Source: CAZAPG01 sp964486935 (lineage in GTDB: Bacteria > Chloroflexota > Anaerolineae > 4572-78 > J111). From it: 64,000 nt of DNA. The stretch lies in NCBI GenBank assembly GCA_964486935.1, contig CAZAPG010000002.1:186001-250000 (forward strand), written 5' to 3'. The position numbers and the translations under genes were made by a program. Below are positions 8,421 through 16,998 of this stretch, piece by piece; the first letter of the stretch is position 1; each line of letters starts with the position of its first letter. A model generated the notes under the pieces. That model did not search any database, was not told the DNA's origin, and saw nothing but the letters and a program-made list of their open reading frames with translations.

Positions 8421-8846
8421 TTACAGCGGCCAGTCTCGCAAAATTCGCTCTGTTTCTTCCGAGTGGCCGGTTTCGTCGCGCACCATATCCTCCAGTTGAA
8501 CCACCAGGCCCTTATCGCCATATTCTTCAGCCTCAACGGCCCGCCGGGTGTAATCCTGGCCGGCCTGTTTTTCGGCGGCCAGCACCGCTTCTAACATTTG
8601 GCGGTTTGTTTTGGCCGGGGGTACCGGACGCGGTTTGGTGGTCGGCTCGCCGCCCAGGGCTACAATTTTGTTGGCCAGAAACTGGGCGTGCATTTGTTCG
8701 TCGGCCACTTCGGCTAAAAAGAATTGGGCCAGTTGAGGGCGATACGGCCCGGTAGCTTTGGCCGCATAAGTGAGGTATTGAATAATAGCCCCCAACTCTC
8801 CGGCCAGGTCCTCGTTTAAGTGATCAATCAACGTTTGTTTATCCAT
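8421..8846 (-). CDS. Ferritin-like / bacterioferritin-type di-iron protein
   Basis: 141 residues, shorter than classical bacterioferritin (about 155). It is all-helical, with ferroxidase-type ligands in the expected order: Glu in LAGELGAIIQYL, ExxH as VADEQMHAQFL, Glu in AEEYGDKGL, and a final RDETGHSEETERIL. It probably stores or detoxifies iron, or acts as a DPS/bacterioferritin relative; no heme-ligand methionine can be assigned with certainty. A ribosome site (AAGGAAAGG) precedes the ATG, and a strong terminator follows. It sits just upstream of the malic enzyme terminus but is transcribed separately from that gene's start. Confidence 0.8.
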   Translation of the reverse strand: MDKQTLIDHLNEDLAGELGAIIQYLTYAAKATGPYRPQLAQFFLAEVADEQMHAQFLANKIVALGGEPTTKPRPVPPAKTNRQMLEAVLAAEKQAGQDYTRRAVEAEEYGDKGLVVQLEDMVRDETGHSEETERILRDWPL

Positions 8847-8894
8847 TGTTTTACACCTTTCCTTAATTATTAGAACTTATTGACCTCTTATCGG

Positions 8895-11141
8895 TCAGGC
8901 GCGCTTCTGCGCGTCGATTACGGCCAGCGCGGCAATATTTACAATGCCCCGCACCTCTTCGCCATTTTGCAACACGTGAACCGATTTGTTCATTCCCAAC
9001 AAAATTGGCCCAATTGTTTCTACCCCGCCCAGCCGCTGCATGAGTTTATAAGCAATGTTAGCCGACTCCAGGTTGGGGAAAACCAGCACATTGGCGTCGC
9101 GTACGCGGCTAAAGGGGTATTGCTCATCAATGATGCCGGGCACAACGGCGGTATCGGCCATCATTTCGCCATCCACGTTCAAATCGGGCCGGCGCTGGTG
9201 CAAAATTTCAACGGCCCGCCGCACTTTATCCGTAAATGGATGCCGGGTGCTGCCAAAATTAGAAAAACTGAGCATAGCCACTCTTGGCTCAATATCAAAT
9301 TGATACACCTCGTCGGCGGCTAAAATGGCAATTTCGGCCAAATCCTCGGCAGAGGGGTCAATATTGACCGTGGTGTCCACAAAAAAGTAAACCCTGTCGC
9401 GCACAATTAAAATGTACATGCCGGCAACTTTATGTACATTGGGGTTTACCCCCACAATTTGCAGCGCCGGGCGAATGATTTCCGGGTAGTTGTGGGTTAA
9501 GCCCGACACGTAAGCATCGGCGTCGCCACGACGCACCATCATTGGGCCAAAGGAGCTGCGCCGCCGCATGTAAGAGCGCGCTCGTGATAAACTGACTCCT
9601 TTGCGCTGGCGCAGTTGGTAAAGGGTTTGGCTGTAAGCCTCAAAGCTGGCGCTGGTTTGAGGTTCGATGACGGTGGGCCGAAAGTCAAGCCCCAGTTCAG
9701 TAATCTGCTGTTGAACAACTTCCGGGCGGCCCAGTAAAATTGGCTGGCCGATGCCTTCTTCCTGCACAATGGCGGCGGCCCGAATGATTTTCGGCTCCTC
9801 GCCCTCGCCAAAAACAACGCGCTTGGGGTTGTGCCGGGCTTTGTTGATAATCTGGCGCATCAAGGCCCAGCCTTTGCCCAGCCGGGCTTCCAACTGATCC
9901 CGATATTGTTGCACGTTTACCTGGCGGCGCGCCACGCCGCTTTTAATGGCGGCCTCGGCTACGGCCGGGGCTACCCACAGCAGCACGCGCGGGTCAAACG
10001 GTTTGGGGATAATGTAATCTACCCCAAATTTGAGCGATGGCAAATTGTACGCCTTCAGCACCGAGTCGGGCACATCCTCGTGGGCCAGTTTGGCCAGGGC
10101 ATGGGCAGCGGCCAGTTTCATCTCGTCGTTAATCTGGCGGGCCTGCACATCGAGCGCGCCGCGAAAAATAAAGGGAAAGCCCAACACGTTGTTAACCTGA
10201 TTGGGATAATCGCTGCGACCGGTTGCCACAATCGCATCGGGCCGGGCTTCTTTGGCCAGCTCGTATTTTATTTCCGGGTCGGGGTTGGCCATTGCAAAAA
10301 TAATTGGTTGGGCGGCCATTCCACGCACCATTTCTTGAGAAACGGTATCGGCCACGGATAGACCGACAAAGACATCGGCTCCGCGCATAGCCTCGGTCAG
10401 GGTGCGGGCGTCGGTTTGTTTGGCAAAGCGGGCCTTGTATTGATTCATTCCGGCTTCGCGTCCGGCGTAGATAACCCCTTTTGAGTCGACCAGGGTAATG
10501 TTTTCTCGCTGCGCGCCGGCCAAAATAAACATCTCGGCGCAGGCAATGGCCGACGCGCCGGCCCCGTTGATAACAATTTGCGCGCCGGCAATCTGTTTGC
10601 CCACAATTTCCAGCGCGTTGATTAGCCCGGCGGTGGAGATGATGGCCGTGCCGTGCTGGTCATCATGAAATACCGGAATGTCGAGCATTTCTTTGAGCCG
10701 TTCTTCAATTTCAAAACATTCCGGGGCTTTGATATCTTCCAGATTAATGCCGCCAAAAGTGGGGGCAATGGCGCGAACTACATTGATTATTTCTTCCGGG
10801 TCAACGCTATCAACTTCAATATCAAACACGTCAATATCGGCAAAGCGTTTGAACAGCACGCCCTTGCCTTCCATCACCGGTTTTGAGGCCAGCGGGCCGC
10901 GATTGCCCAGGCCCAGAATTGCCGTTCCGTTTGAGATAACGGCCACCAGGTTTCCCTTGGCCGTGTAGCGATAGGCGGTATCAGGTTTTTCGGCAATTTC
11001 CAGCACCGGCACAGCCACGCCGGGGGTGTAGGCCAGCGAGAGGTCAAGCTGGCTGCTGGCCGGTTTGGTCAGGCTGACTTCTATTTTGCCGGGACGCCCT
11101 TCCTCGTGGTAGCGGAGGGCCAGTTCTTTGGTAATATTCAT
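8895..11141 (-). CDS. maeB: NADP-dependent malic enzyme with C-terminal phosphotransacetylase domain (MaeB type)
   Basis: 748 residues, the usual length of the fused type. AAAGGAG lies 7 nt before the ATG. The malic domain (about 1-160) has LDLSLAYTPGVA and GNLVAVISNGTAILGLGNRG; metal and substrate residues are in NLEDIKAPECFEIE and VFHDDQHGTAI. The NAD(P)-binding part follows (VINGAGASAIACAEMF). From about residue 430 the protein matches phosphate acetyltransferase (VVFGEGEEPKIIRAA, GREDADAYVSG-like RRGDADAYVSGLTHNYPE, closing LGGVETIGPILLGM). It decarboxylates malate to pyruvate with NADP reduction; in the enterobacterial enzyme the PTA-like domain is regulatory and lacks transferase activity. 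Confidence 0.95.
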   Translation of the reverse strand: MNITKELALRYHEEGRPGKIEVSLTKPASSQLDLSLAYTPGVAVPVLEIAEKPDTAYRYTAKGNLVAVISNGTAILGLGNRGPLASKPVMEGKGVLFKRFADIDVFDIEVDSVDPEEIINVVRAIAPTFGGINLEDIKAPECFEIEERLKEMLDIPVFHDDQHGTAIISTAGLINALEIVGKQIAGAQIVINGAGASAIACAEMFILAGAQRENITLVDSKGVIYAGREAGMNQYKARFAKQTDARTLTEAMRGADVFVGLSVADTVSQEMVRGMAAQPIIFAMANPDPEIKYELAKEARPDAIVATGRSDYPNQVNNVLGFPFIFRGALDVQARQINDEMKLAAAHALAKLAHEDVPDSVLKAYNLPSLKFGVDYIIPKPFDPRVLLWVAPAVAEAAIKSGVARRQVNVQQYRDQLEARLGKGWALMRQIINKARHNPKRVVFGEGEEPKIIRAAAIVQEEGIGQPILLGRPEVVQQQITELGLDFRPTVIEPQTSASFEAYSQTLYQLRQRKGVSLSRARSYMRRRSSFGPMMVRRGDADAYVSGLTHNYPEIIRPALQIVGVNPNVHKVAGMYILIVRDRVYFFVDTTVNIDPSAEDLAEIAILAADEVYQFDIEPRVAMLSFSNFGSTRHPFTDKVRRAVEILHQRRPDLNVDGEMMADTAVVPGIIDEQYPFSRVRDANVLVFPNLESANIAYKLMQRLGGVETIGPILLGMNKSVHVLQNGEEVRGIVNIAALAVIDAQKRA

Positions 11142-11277
11142 AAAAAGACTCCTTTGTCGGGTTTTTAGGGTCGCATCAATTTAGCATATAACAAGTACGG
11201 CACATTTTATAGCGCCAAACGTCACTAAAAAAAGTGTCATGTGTCATAAATTGTAATTTGTTGGGCTGGTCTTGCGG

Positions 11278-11306
11278 TTGATGTTTTGCCGGCGTTCCGG
11301 TAGAAT
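11278..11306 (+). promoter_or_regulatory. Sigma70-like promoter of the ABM monooxygenase gene
   Basis: TTGATG (11278-11283) and TAGAAT (11301-11306) with a 17-bp spacer, leaving about 22 bp of leader before the ATG at 11335. Confidence 0.55.
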
Positions 11307-11334
11307 ATGGGTTACTACCAACAGGAGAGATGCC

Positions 11335-11649
11335 ATGTACGTAGTAATGAACCGAATCCCCGTAAACCCTGATTATGCGGAGCAGTTTGAGGAGCGCTTT
11401 AGAAATCGCGCCGGCGAAGTGGATAAAATGAAGGGCTTTGTGCGCAACCAGGTATTGCGCCCGGACAACCCGGAAGACCCCTATATTGTGATGACCTTTT
11501 GGCAAAGCAAAGCCGATTTTGAGGCGTGGGTCAACAGCGATGCCTTTCAAAAAGGACACGCCAAATCGGGCACGCTGCCCCACCAGGCGTTCAAAGGACG
11601 CGCCAAACTGGAAAGCTTTGACGTAATTTTGGATACCGCGCTCACCTGA
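11335..11649 (+). CDS. Antibiotic-biosynthesis-monooxygenase (ABM) fold protein, HmoB/IsdG-like
   Basis: 104 residues. The ATG at 11335 is chosen for AGGAG 7 nt upstream. The ferredoxin-like ABM domain is plain: MYVVMNRIPVNPDYAEQFEERF, then MKGFVRNQVLRP and YIVMTFWQSKADFEAWVNS, followed by FQKGHAK. The W and H of the last two segments match heme-degrading HmoA/HmoB-type proteins, so heme oxygenation or another small monooxygenase role is likely. The substrate cannot be proven. Its 3' end overlaps the convergent glycosyltransferase gene by 8 bp. Confidence 0.75.
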   Translation: MYVVMNRIPVNPDYAEQFEERFRNRAGEVDKMKGFVRNQVLRPDNPEDPYIVMTFWQSKADFEAWVNSDAFQKGHAKSGTLPHQAFKGRAKLESFDVILDTALT

Positions 11650-12721
11650 TTAGATTACTCACAAATCGGGCAATCTGCTCTGCGCCGTTGTGGCCATTGT
11701 GGTTAAGGCGAGGTAACTGTAACAGTTCCGCCAGTCGCAAAACCCAGCGGCCATCGCGCAGTTGCGCCCCGGAAATGGGCAGGCCCTGCATGTCAGACTC
11801 AATGTATTTCTCTATCACCGCCGACTCGCGGAACATAGGGCGGGAAACGTAGCCAAATGGCACTCCGGCCTGATAAACCTCGGCCAGCGTGCTGTAGCCG
11901 GTTTTGCCAATTACGGCATTGCAGGCATTCACCAAGTCGGGGTGAAAAATATCGGTCTTGCGCGCCAGTAAAATCAGCCGGTCTCGCCGTTCGGTCTGGT
12001 GGCTGTTGCCGGCGGCCACCAGATAAATCTCTTCCCGATTGTCAAGGCCATTCAAGAAAGAGTAATCCCAACTCATCCCGCCCATGGTCATCATCACCAT
12101 TTTGGCCTGGCCGGGGATGCCCAACTGCCGCCGAAGCTGCGCCGGAGTAGACCTGATTTTTCGGCTGACCGGCGGGGTGGTCAGGTTGACCTGCTGCGGC
12201 GCGCAGACCGGCTCCATTTGAATATGATAATCAGCGGACTCAAACATGCCCCGCAAATAATCAATGTGGGGCTGCAACCGCCGGCTGTAATCGACATAAC
12301 CGGCGTAAATCCAATCCCAGGTAAAATTTTCAATTAACACCGATGGAACTCCGGCAGCGCGGGCCACGGCAATTCCCATAGGCGCAATATCGCACAAAAT
12401 TAATTGACATCCCAGCCGGTTGATTTGTTGGGCCAGGTCCTCAATCTGGCGCGAGCCAAAAGGTAAAAAGCGGTTGAGGGCTTCAATAGTTGCGGGCAGG
12501 TCCTCTTCCAGCGAGTTTTTTTGCGCCAGCCCAATATCGGTGAGCAAAGGGTGATAGCCAAAGGGCAGCCCCAGCGATTGCTCAAAAAACCAGGCCGGTA
12601 CCTGGGTGAAAATTTCAAACCGGCAGCCCGGCTCCAGTTTGCGTATGGCGGCCATTACCGCCGATGCGCGGGCCGCGTGGCCGTATCCGTGCGGCGAAAT
12701 GAAATAAGCCAGTTTGAGCAT
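11642..12721 (-). CDS. MurG/GT28-like glycosyltransferase
   Basis: About 359 residues, taken from MLKLAYFIS at 12721 (another ATG lies 15 nt upstream). The N-terminal motif SPHGYGHAAR is the glycine/histidine loop of GT-B enzymes. The second Rossmann half has MMTMGGMSWDY and the donor-binding KTGYSTLAEVYQAGVP, close to the region in MurG and in the glycosyltransferase-like half of L-arabinokinases. It has no membrane helix and is probably cytoplasmic. It is the last gene of the long minus-strand operon, 18 bp behind the epimerase. Donor and acceptor are unknown. Confidence 0.7.
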   Translation of the reverse strand: MLKLAYFISPHGYGHAARASAVMAAIRKLEPGCRFEIFTQVPAWFFEQSLGLPFGYHPLLTDIGLAQKNSLEEDLPATIEALNRFLPFGSRQIEDLAQQINRLGCQLILCDIAPMGIAVARAAGVPSVLIENFTWDWIYAGYVDYSRRLQPHIDYLRGMFESADYHIQMEPVCAPQQVNLTTPPVSRKIRSTPAQLRRQLGIPGQAKMVMMTMGGMSWDYSFLNGLDNREEIYLVAAGNSHQTERRDRLILLARKTDIFHPDLVNACNAVIGKTGYSTLAEVYQAGVPFGYVSRPMFRESAVIEKYIESDMQGLPISGAQLRDGRWVLRLAELLQLPRLNHNGHNGAEQIARFVSNLIR

Positions 12722-12739
12722 AGAATTACGAGTCATTTG

Positions 12740-13564
12740 TCACGCTTCGCGGTCACTCCTCACTTCCGGCTCCAGCGCGGCGCGCCAATTGGGATAGGCC
12801 GGCGTGGGCAGCAGGTCCCGGCGCAGCAGCCGGATATCATACTCAGCCGGAGGCGTTGCCAGCGGTTCGGCAAATTGCGGGTCGGGCAGGTTCAGTTTTT
12901 GACACGCCAGCCGATAAAACTCTTCCCGGCTGGGGCAGGGCGGCGTGACAGCCAGGTAAACCGGCGCCGGGGCCGGATGTTGCAAAGCGGCCACAACGGC
13001 GGCGGCAGCGTCATCATAATGAATCAGGGCCAGGGTTTTGTTGGGCGGGCGCAGTTTGGGCGCGCCGCGCCGGGCCAGGGCCGGCAGCGGCCCTCGGCGG
13101 GCGTTGTACAGGCCGCCCAGCCGCAGCGCCACCCCGCGGCGGCCGGCCCACTGGCTAAATGCCCGTTCCGTGGCGGCAATGCTGGCCGAGCGGGCGTCCT
13201 GGCCGGGGGGCGTCTCTTCGGTGATGGTTCCGGCGGCATTTGGGCCATAGTAACCAACGGTGCTAATCAGCACGACTCGTTGGGGCGGGGGAGTCTGGCG
13301 TTTGACCAGCAACTTGATGGCCTGGAGTTGGGCGGCGTGTCCCGGCAGCGACAGCAACAGCGCGTCGTTAGCGGTTAACAACGCTACCGGGTTGCCCAGG
13401 CGGGGCGTAACGCCCAGTTGTTGCAGGCCGGCGTGTCGAGCCTGACTTTGGGTTAGCCCAACCGCCGCGCCGCCCGCTTGCAGCCACAGTTGAGCCACCC
13501 GGCTGCCCAACTCGCCCGCGCCCCAAACAATTAATCTGCGGCCCGGTTCCGCTACGGCGACGAT
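12740..13564 (-). CDS. NAD(P)-binding epimerase/SDR-like protein with no standard start codon
   Basis: The reading frame carries the Rossmann motif RRLIVWGAGELGSRVAQLW, then VVLISTVGYYGPNA and a Tyr-less active-site region, ending in an extended-SDR-like C-terminus (LIHYDDAAAAVVAALQ). The first ATG/GTG/TTG available (TTG at 13510) would cut through GAGELG, so it cannot be the true start. The frame is open up to a TGA just upstream, and the only plausible initiators there are ATC (13564, with AGGG 6 nt before) and ATT. I place the start at ATC 13564, giving 274 residues and a 13-bp overlap with the preceding gene. Rare ATC initiation, translational coupling or a base error are all possible. 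Substrate unknown. Confidence 0.6.
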   Translation of the reverse strand: MVAVAEPGRRLIVWGAGELGSRVAQLWLQAGGAAVGLTQSQARHAGLQQLGVTPRLGNPVALLTANDALLLSLPGHAAQLQAIKLLVKRQTPPPQRVVLISTVGYYGPNAAGTITEETPPGQDARSASIAATERAFSQWAGRRGVALRLGGLYNARRGPLPALARRGAPKLRPPNKTLALIHYDDAAAAVVAALQHPAPAPVYLAVTPPCPSREEFYRLACQKLNLPDPQFAEPLATPPAEYDIRLLRRDLLPTPAYPNWRAALEPEVRSDREA

Positions 13565-15894
13565 GGTTGCCCTGCCTGTTCAATAATTTGCTGGCCTTGC
13601 GGGCCGGCAATAAATTCAAGCCAGCTTTGCACCGGCTCGCCGGGCGACTCTTTGGTTAGCAGGTTGAGCGGCCTGACCAGCGGATAGGCTCCGCTGGCGG
13701 CGTTTTGCCGGTTTGGCTCAACCCCATCGAGCGAGATAATTTTTATTTCCAGCAGACCCGCATCCAGCACGGCCCAACTTTGCGAATCGGGCGAAAGCTC
13801 CGGGGCAATGCCGGCCAAACTCAGCGGGATGTAGCCAATGGCATAAGGCTGCGTGGCCACCTGGTTGCGGACCGCCTGGTGCGATGCCAGTTCTGTGGTG
13901 GGCGAAACAGGGGCCGACCCGCCCAGCAGAATTTGCTCAAATACTGCGCGGGTTTCAGCGTTGGTATCGGGGCTGACAACCACAATCGGGGCATCAACAT
14001 CGCTGATTTCATTCCAGTTGGTAACCTGGCCGGTAAAAATGCTCTGAACCTGGGCGCTGGTCAGGTTATCAACCGGCGTCAGGGTGTGGCCGATAATGGC
14101 GATGACATCGGTTTGGGCCAGCGGGCGCAGTTGGGTAACGCCCAGTTGGGCCACCTCCGCCTCGGTTAGCTGGCGCGAGATAATGCTGAGGTCGGCGCTG
14201 CCCTGCTGTACGGCTTCGAGGCCGGCCTGGGAGTTGCCGGTTTCAATCTCAATTTCAACCCCCGGATGGCTGGCGGTAAAGGAGTCGGCCAGGGCTTGCA
14301 GCACCGGCTGCACCGAATCTGGCCCGACCACCCGAATTTGACCGGAAAGCTGGCTGGTTGGGGCGGGCGTTGGCGATTCTTGCGCCGGTGTCGGTTGCTG
14401 CGCGGCGGCGGTGGCCGTGGCCTCTGCCGGGCCGATAGCCGTTCCCCCGTTTTGAGCCGGAGGCGACGAAGCGGTTGCTTCGGGCGCAGATGTTTGGGCG
14501 GCCTCTGCTACCGCTGTAGCCGAGGCCACGGCATTCACCGTGGCGGCAATGCGGGTGGCGGCCAGTTGGGCCACGCCGGTTGCTGTGCCGGCCCGATTGG
14601 GGCCAACCGCGCCATACTGCCACAGTAACCACAAACAAAGCAGCGGCAGCAGAATGGCGGCCAGTATCAGGGCCAGCCACAGGCGGCGGCGTTCTTTTTT
14701 GGGTTTGGGTTTGTCTCCATTCAATTGGGGCTGCGCCGGCACAAGGCGCGGCAGTTCCTGCTGCCTGACCTGCGCCAGCGGTTTTTTTCTGGCGACCCAC
14801 CACTGCATTAATTTAACGTAAAGGCTGTAGCCTTTTTCGTTTTGCTCCACCATTTGCCAGGCCGTTAGATTTTGCGGCGACTGGCTCAACCCCGGCGCGT
14901 CGGGCGGAATGTCTGCCTGCCGCAGCGATTGGTCCAGCTCTGCCTGGGATACAAACTGGCCTTCGCGCTGAATTTGGCCGGCAATGGCGGCCAGGGTGAT
15001 GCGTTCTGCCGGGGGAATGCTGCCCCAGATGGCGGGCAGCACCTGCTCGTCGCGCTCTATCACCAGCGGAATGATTGCCTCGACATCGGCGGCGCTGATG
15101 CGCGGATTTTGGGGCTGGCGCTGGCTGGCGCGCTGGTAGAGATGGTGGCAAACCACCTGGGTTAGCGAAGGGTGTCCCCGGGTAATATCTAAAATTCGCT
15201 CTACGGCCAAATCGTCATATTTGGGGGCGCCGGCTACGCCCTCTTGTTTAATGAGGACGTAAGCCTGCTCTCGCGGCAAAACGGAAACAAAATGAGTCAG
15301 GTCGGCCTTGAAGCTGGAGTATTCCACCAGCGAGATTTCCGGCATACGCCGCCCGGCGGCAAATACAAAATCGGCGTAAATTTGGGTGGTGATGAGTCTG
15401 TACAAATATTCGTCGATGCTGCGGACGGCGGTGGTTTCCAATAGTTCCCGCTCCGGCGTGTCAACCGGGTTGAATTCGTCCAGCAGGTAAACGGGGCGGC
15501 GCTCATTGCCCAGCGCCTGATAGAGCGCCGGGAGAAAATCCCGGTCAAAGGCGGCGGGGTTATTTTGAAACAGTTCGGGCGGCGGCGGGGTGATATTGGC
15601 TTTATTGGCGGTCAGTACGGCCAGTTCGTACAATACCTGGCTAATGGGGACGAGCGCCTTATCGGCCAGGTCGTAGTAAATAGTCAGAAAGGGCGGGTCG
15701 GGCAGGCGGCGTTCCAGTTGCAGCAGCAGCGATGTTTTGCCAATGCAGCGCTGGCCGTACAGAATAACCGAGTTGTGTTCGGGGTCGCGCAGGGTGCGCT
15801 CAACCGTTTCAAAAATTTCTGTCCGGCCAGCAAAGCCCTGCTCGCCGCCAACCGGCGCGTCGATAATGTATGGATTGGAGGGTGGTTCTGCCAT
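13552..15894 (-). CDS. Membrane protein fusing an AAA/STAND-like ATPase to an extracytoplasmic phosphate-binding-like domain
   Basis: 780 residues; GGAG lies 7 nt before the ATG. Residues 1-390 are an ATPase: FAGRTEIFETVERTL, Walker A GQRCIGKTS (47-55), Walker B VYLLDEFN (135-142), an R-rich sensor region (FAAGRRMPEISLVEYSS) and a helical tail with RGHPSLTQVVCHHLYQ. A basic stretch and a transmembrane helix follow (about 404-425). Then comes an Ala/Thr/Pro-rich linker (430-515) and a PstS-like binding domain (518-780: VVGPDSVQPVLQALADSF, GSADLSIISRQLT, IFTGQVTNWNEI). The topology is ATPase inside, binding domain outside. This fits a one-protein sensor in which ligand binding gates a cytoplasmic ATPase. 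No pst transport genes are nearby. Confidence 0.8.
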   Translation of the reverse strand: MAEPPSNPYIIDAPVGGEQGFAGRTEIFETVERTLRDPEHNSVILYGQRCIGKTSLLLQLERRLPDPPFLTIYYDLADKALVPISQVLYELAVLTANKANITPPPPELFQNNPAAFDRDFLPALYQALGNERRPVYLLDEFNPVDTPERELLETTAVRSIDEYLYRLITTQIYADFVFAAGRRMPEISLVEYSSFKADLTHFVSVLPREQAYVLIKQEGVAGAPKYDDLAVERILDITRGHPSLTQVVCHHLYQRASQRQPQNPRISAADVEAIIPLVIERDEQVLPAIWGSIPPAERITLAAIAGQIQREGQFVSQAELDQSLRQADIPPDAPGLSQSPQNLTAWQMVEQNEKGYSLYVKLMQWWVARKKPLAQVRQQELPRLVPAQPQLNGDKPKPKKERRRLWLALILAAILLPLLCLWLLWQYGAVGPNRAGTATGVAQLAATRIAATVNAVASATAVAEAAQTSAPEATASSPPAQNGGTAIGPAEATATAAAQQPTPAQESPTPAPTSQLSGQIRVVGPDSVQPVLQALADSFTASHPGVEIEIETGNSQAGLEAVQQGSADLSIISRQLTEAEVAQLGVTQLRPLAQTDVIAIIGHTLTPVDNLTSAQVQSIFTGQVTNWNEISDVDAPIVVVSPDTNAETRAVFEQILLGGSAPVSPTTELASHQAVRNQVATQPYAIGYIPLSLAGIAPELSPDSQSWAVLDAGLLEIKIISLDGVEPNRQNAASGAYPLVRPLNLLTKESPGEPVQSWLEFIAGPQGQQIIEQAGQPSSP

Positions 15895-15915
15895 TGCCCA
15901 ACTCCAGAAACTAGG

Positions 15916-16914
15916 CTAACGGTTTAATTTTGAACCGGCGCTGCCCTGATTGACCAGCAGTTCAACCTCTGCGCGTTCAATTACGGGAATATCGCCGGGG
16001 ATGGTGTACTTAAGGGCGGCAGTGGCCGCACCCCAACGCAGCGCCGGCAGCAGTTGGTCAGCAGTATTGGCGGCGGTCAGGTAGCCATACAGAAAACCGG
16101 CGGCAAAGGCGTCGCCGCCGCCCAGCCGGCCCACCTCTTTGGCGGGGAAGACAGGCTGGTGAACCGGCTCGTAGCCAGGTTGGCGGCCCAGAGCGCCGGC
16201 TTCGCCCATAGTCAGCACAATGGTAGCCTGCGGAAAGCGTTCCGCAAGCAGGTTCAGCGCCTGTTCGGGCAAGGTAGTTTCTGCGGCCAGACCAAATAAG
16301 ATACAAACATCGTTCAGCGGGGCCAGCAGAATATCGGCGGCCTGCATAAAAGGGGCGCAGCCGGCCAGGGCTGCTTCGGCTGTCCAAAGCTGGCGGCGGT
16401 AATTCAAATCAAAACTGACCAGCCAGCCCGCTTCTTTGGCTAAATTGAGGGCGCGCCGGGCGGTTGTGGCGGCGTTCTGGCTGAGAGCGAGTGTGATGCC
16501 GGTTAAATGTAGCAGCCGGGCTGTCTCGGGCCTGAATAGATTGACCGGCAAATCGGAGGGTTTGATACGGCTGAGCGCCGAGTCCCTGCGGTCGTAAATA
16601 AGCCGGCTGCTGCGCGGCGGCTTGCCTTCTTCTAAAAAATAGAGGCCGACCCGGTCTTCATCGGTCCAGATAACCCGCGAAGTGTCAACCCCGTAGCGGC
16701 CAATGGTCTGCGCCAGCAGCCGGCCCAGCGCGTTGTTGGTCAGGCGAGAAAGCCACAGCACCTTTAGCCCCAGGCGGGCCAGCCCCACGGCCATGTTCGA
16801 CTCGCTGCCCCCAATTTCAATATCAAAGGTGGTTGTTTGTTCAATGCGTTTGAGATTGGGCGGGGTCAAGCGAATCATCGTTTCCCCCAGGGTGATTACA
16901 TCATATTGTGGCAT
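15916..16914 (-). CDS. PfkB-family sugar kinase, 2-keto-3-deoxygluconate kinase-like
   Basis: 332 residues. N-terminal ITLGETMIRL and the first PfkB signature IGGSESNMAVGLARLG fit the family. The KDG-kinase hallmark DLNYRRQLW is at 169-177. The second signature GRLGGGDAFAAGF carries the catalytic base Asp268; the usual GAGD is GGGD here. The enzyme phosphorylates a sugar acid (KDG, giving KDPG) with ATP in the cytoplasm; related PfkB kinases use fructose or ribose, so the substrate is probable, not certain. It lies 21 bp ahead of the ATPase-binding-protein fusion in the same operon, with no Entner-Doudoroff partner nearby. Confidence 0.8.
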   Translation of the reverse strand: MPQYDVITLGETMIRLTPPNLKRIEQTTTFDIEIGGSESNMAVGLARLGLKVLWLSRLTNNALGRLLAQTIGRYGVDTSRVIWTDEDRVGLYFLEEGKPPRSSRLIYDRRDSALSRIKPSDLPVNLFRPETARLLHLTGITLALSQNAATTARRALNLAKEAGWLVSFDLNYRRQLWTAEAALAGCAPFMQAADILLAPLNDVCILFGLAAETTLPEQALNLLAERFPQATIVLTMGEAGALGRQPGYEPVHQPVFPAKEVGRLGGGDAFAAGFLYGYLTAANTADQLLPALRWGAATAALKYTIPGDIPVIERAEVELLVNQGSAGSKLNR

Positions 16915-16998
16915 TGGTTGATAGATTCCCTCATGTTTAATACTTTACCTATCTCGGCAAGAATTGGCAACCTTAATGGACTTGCCTGCGGCTCGCCC

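Noticed and set aside
13368..13619. Overlapping frame of 83 codons (start of a different gene at the epimerase boundary)
   Set aside because: It has no domain content and overlaps two frames with clear motifs.
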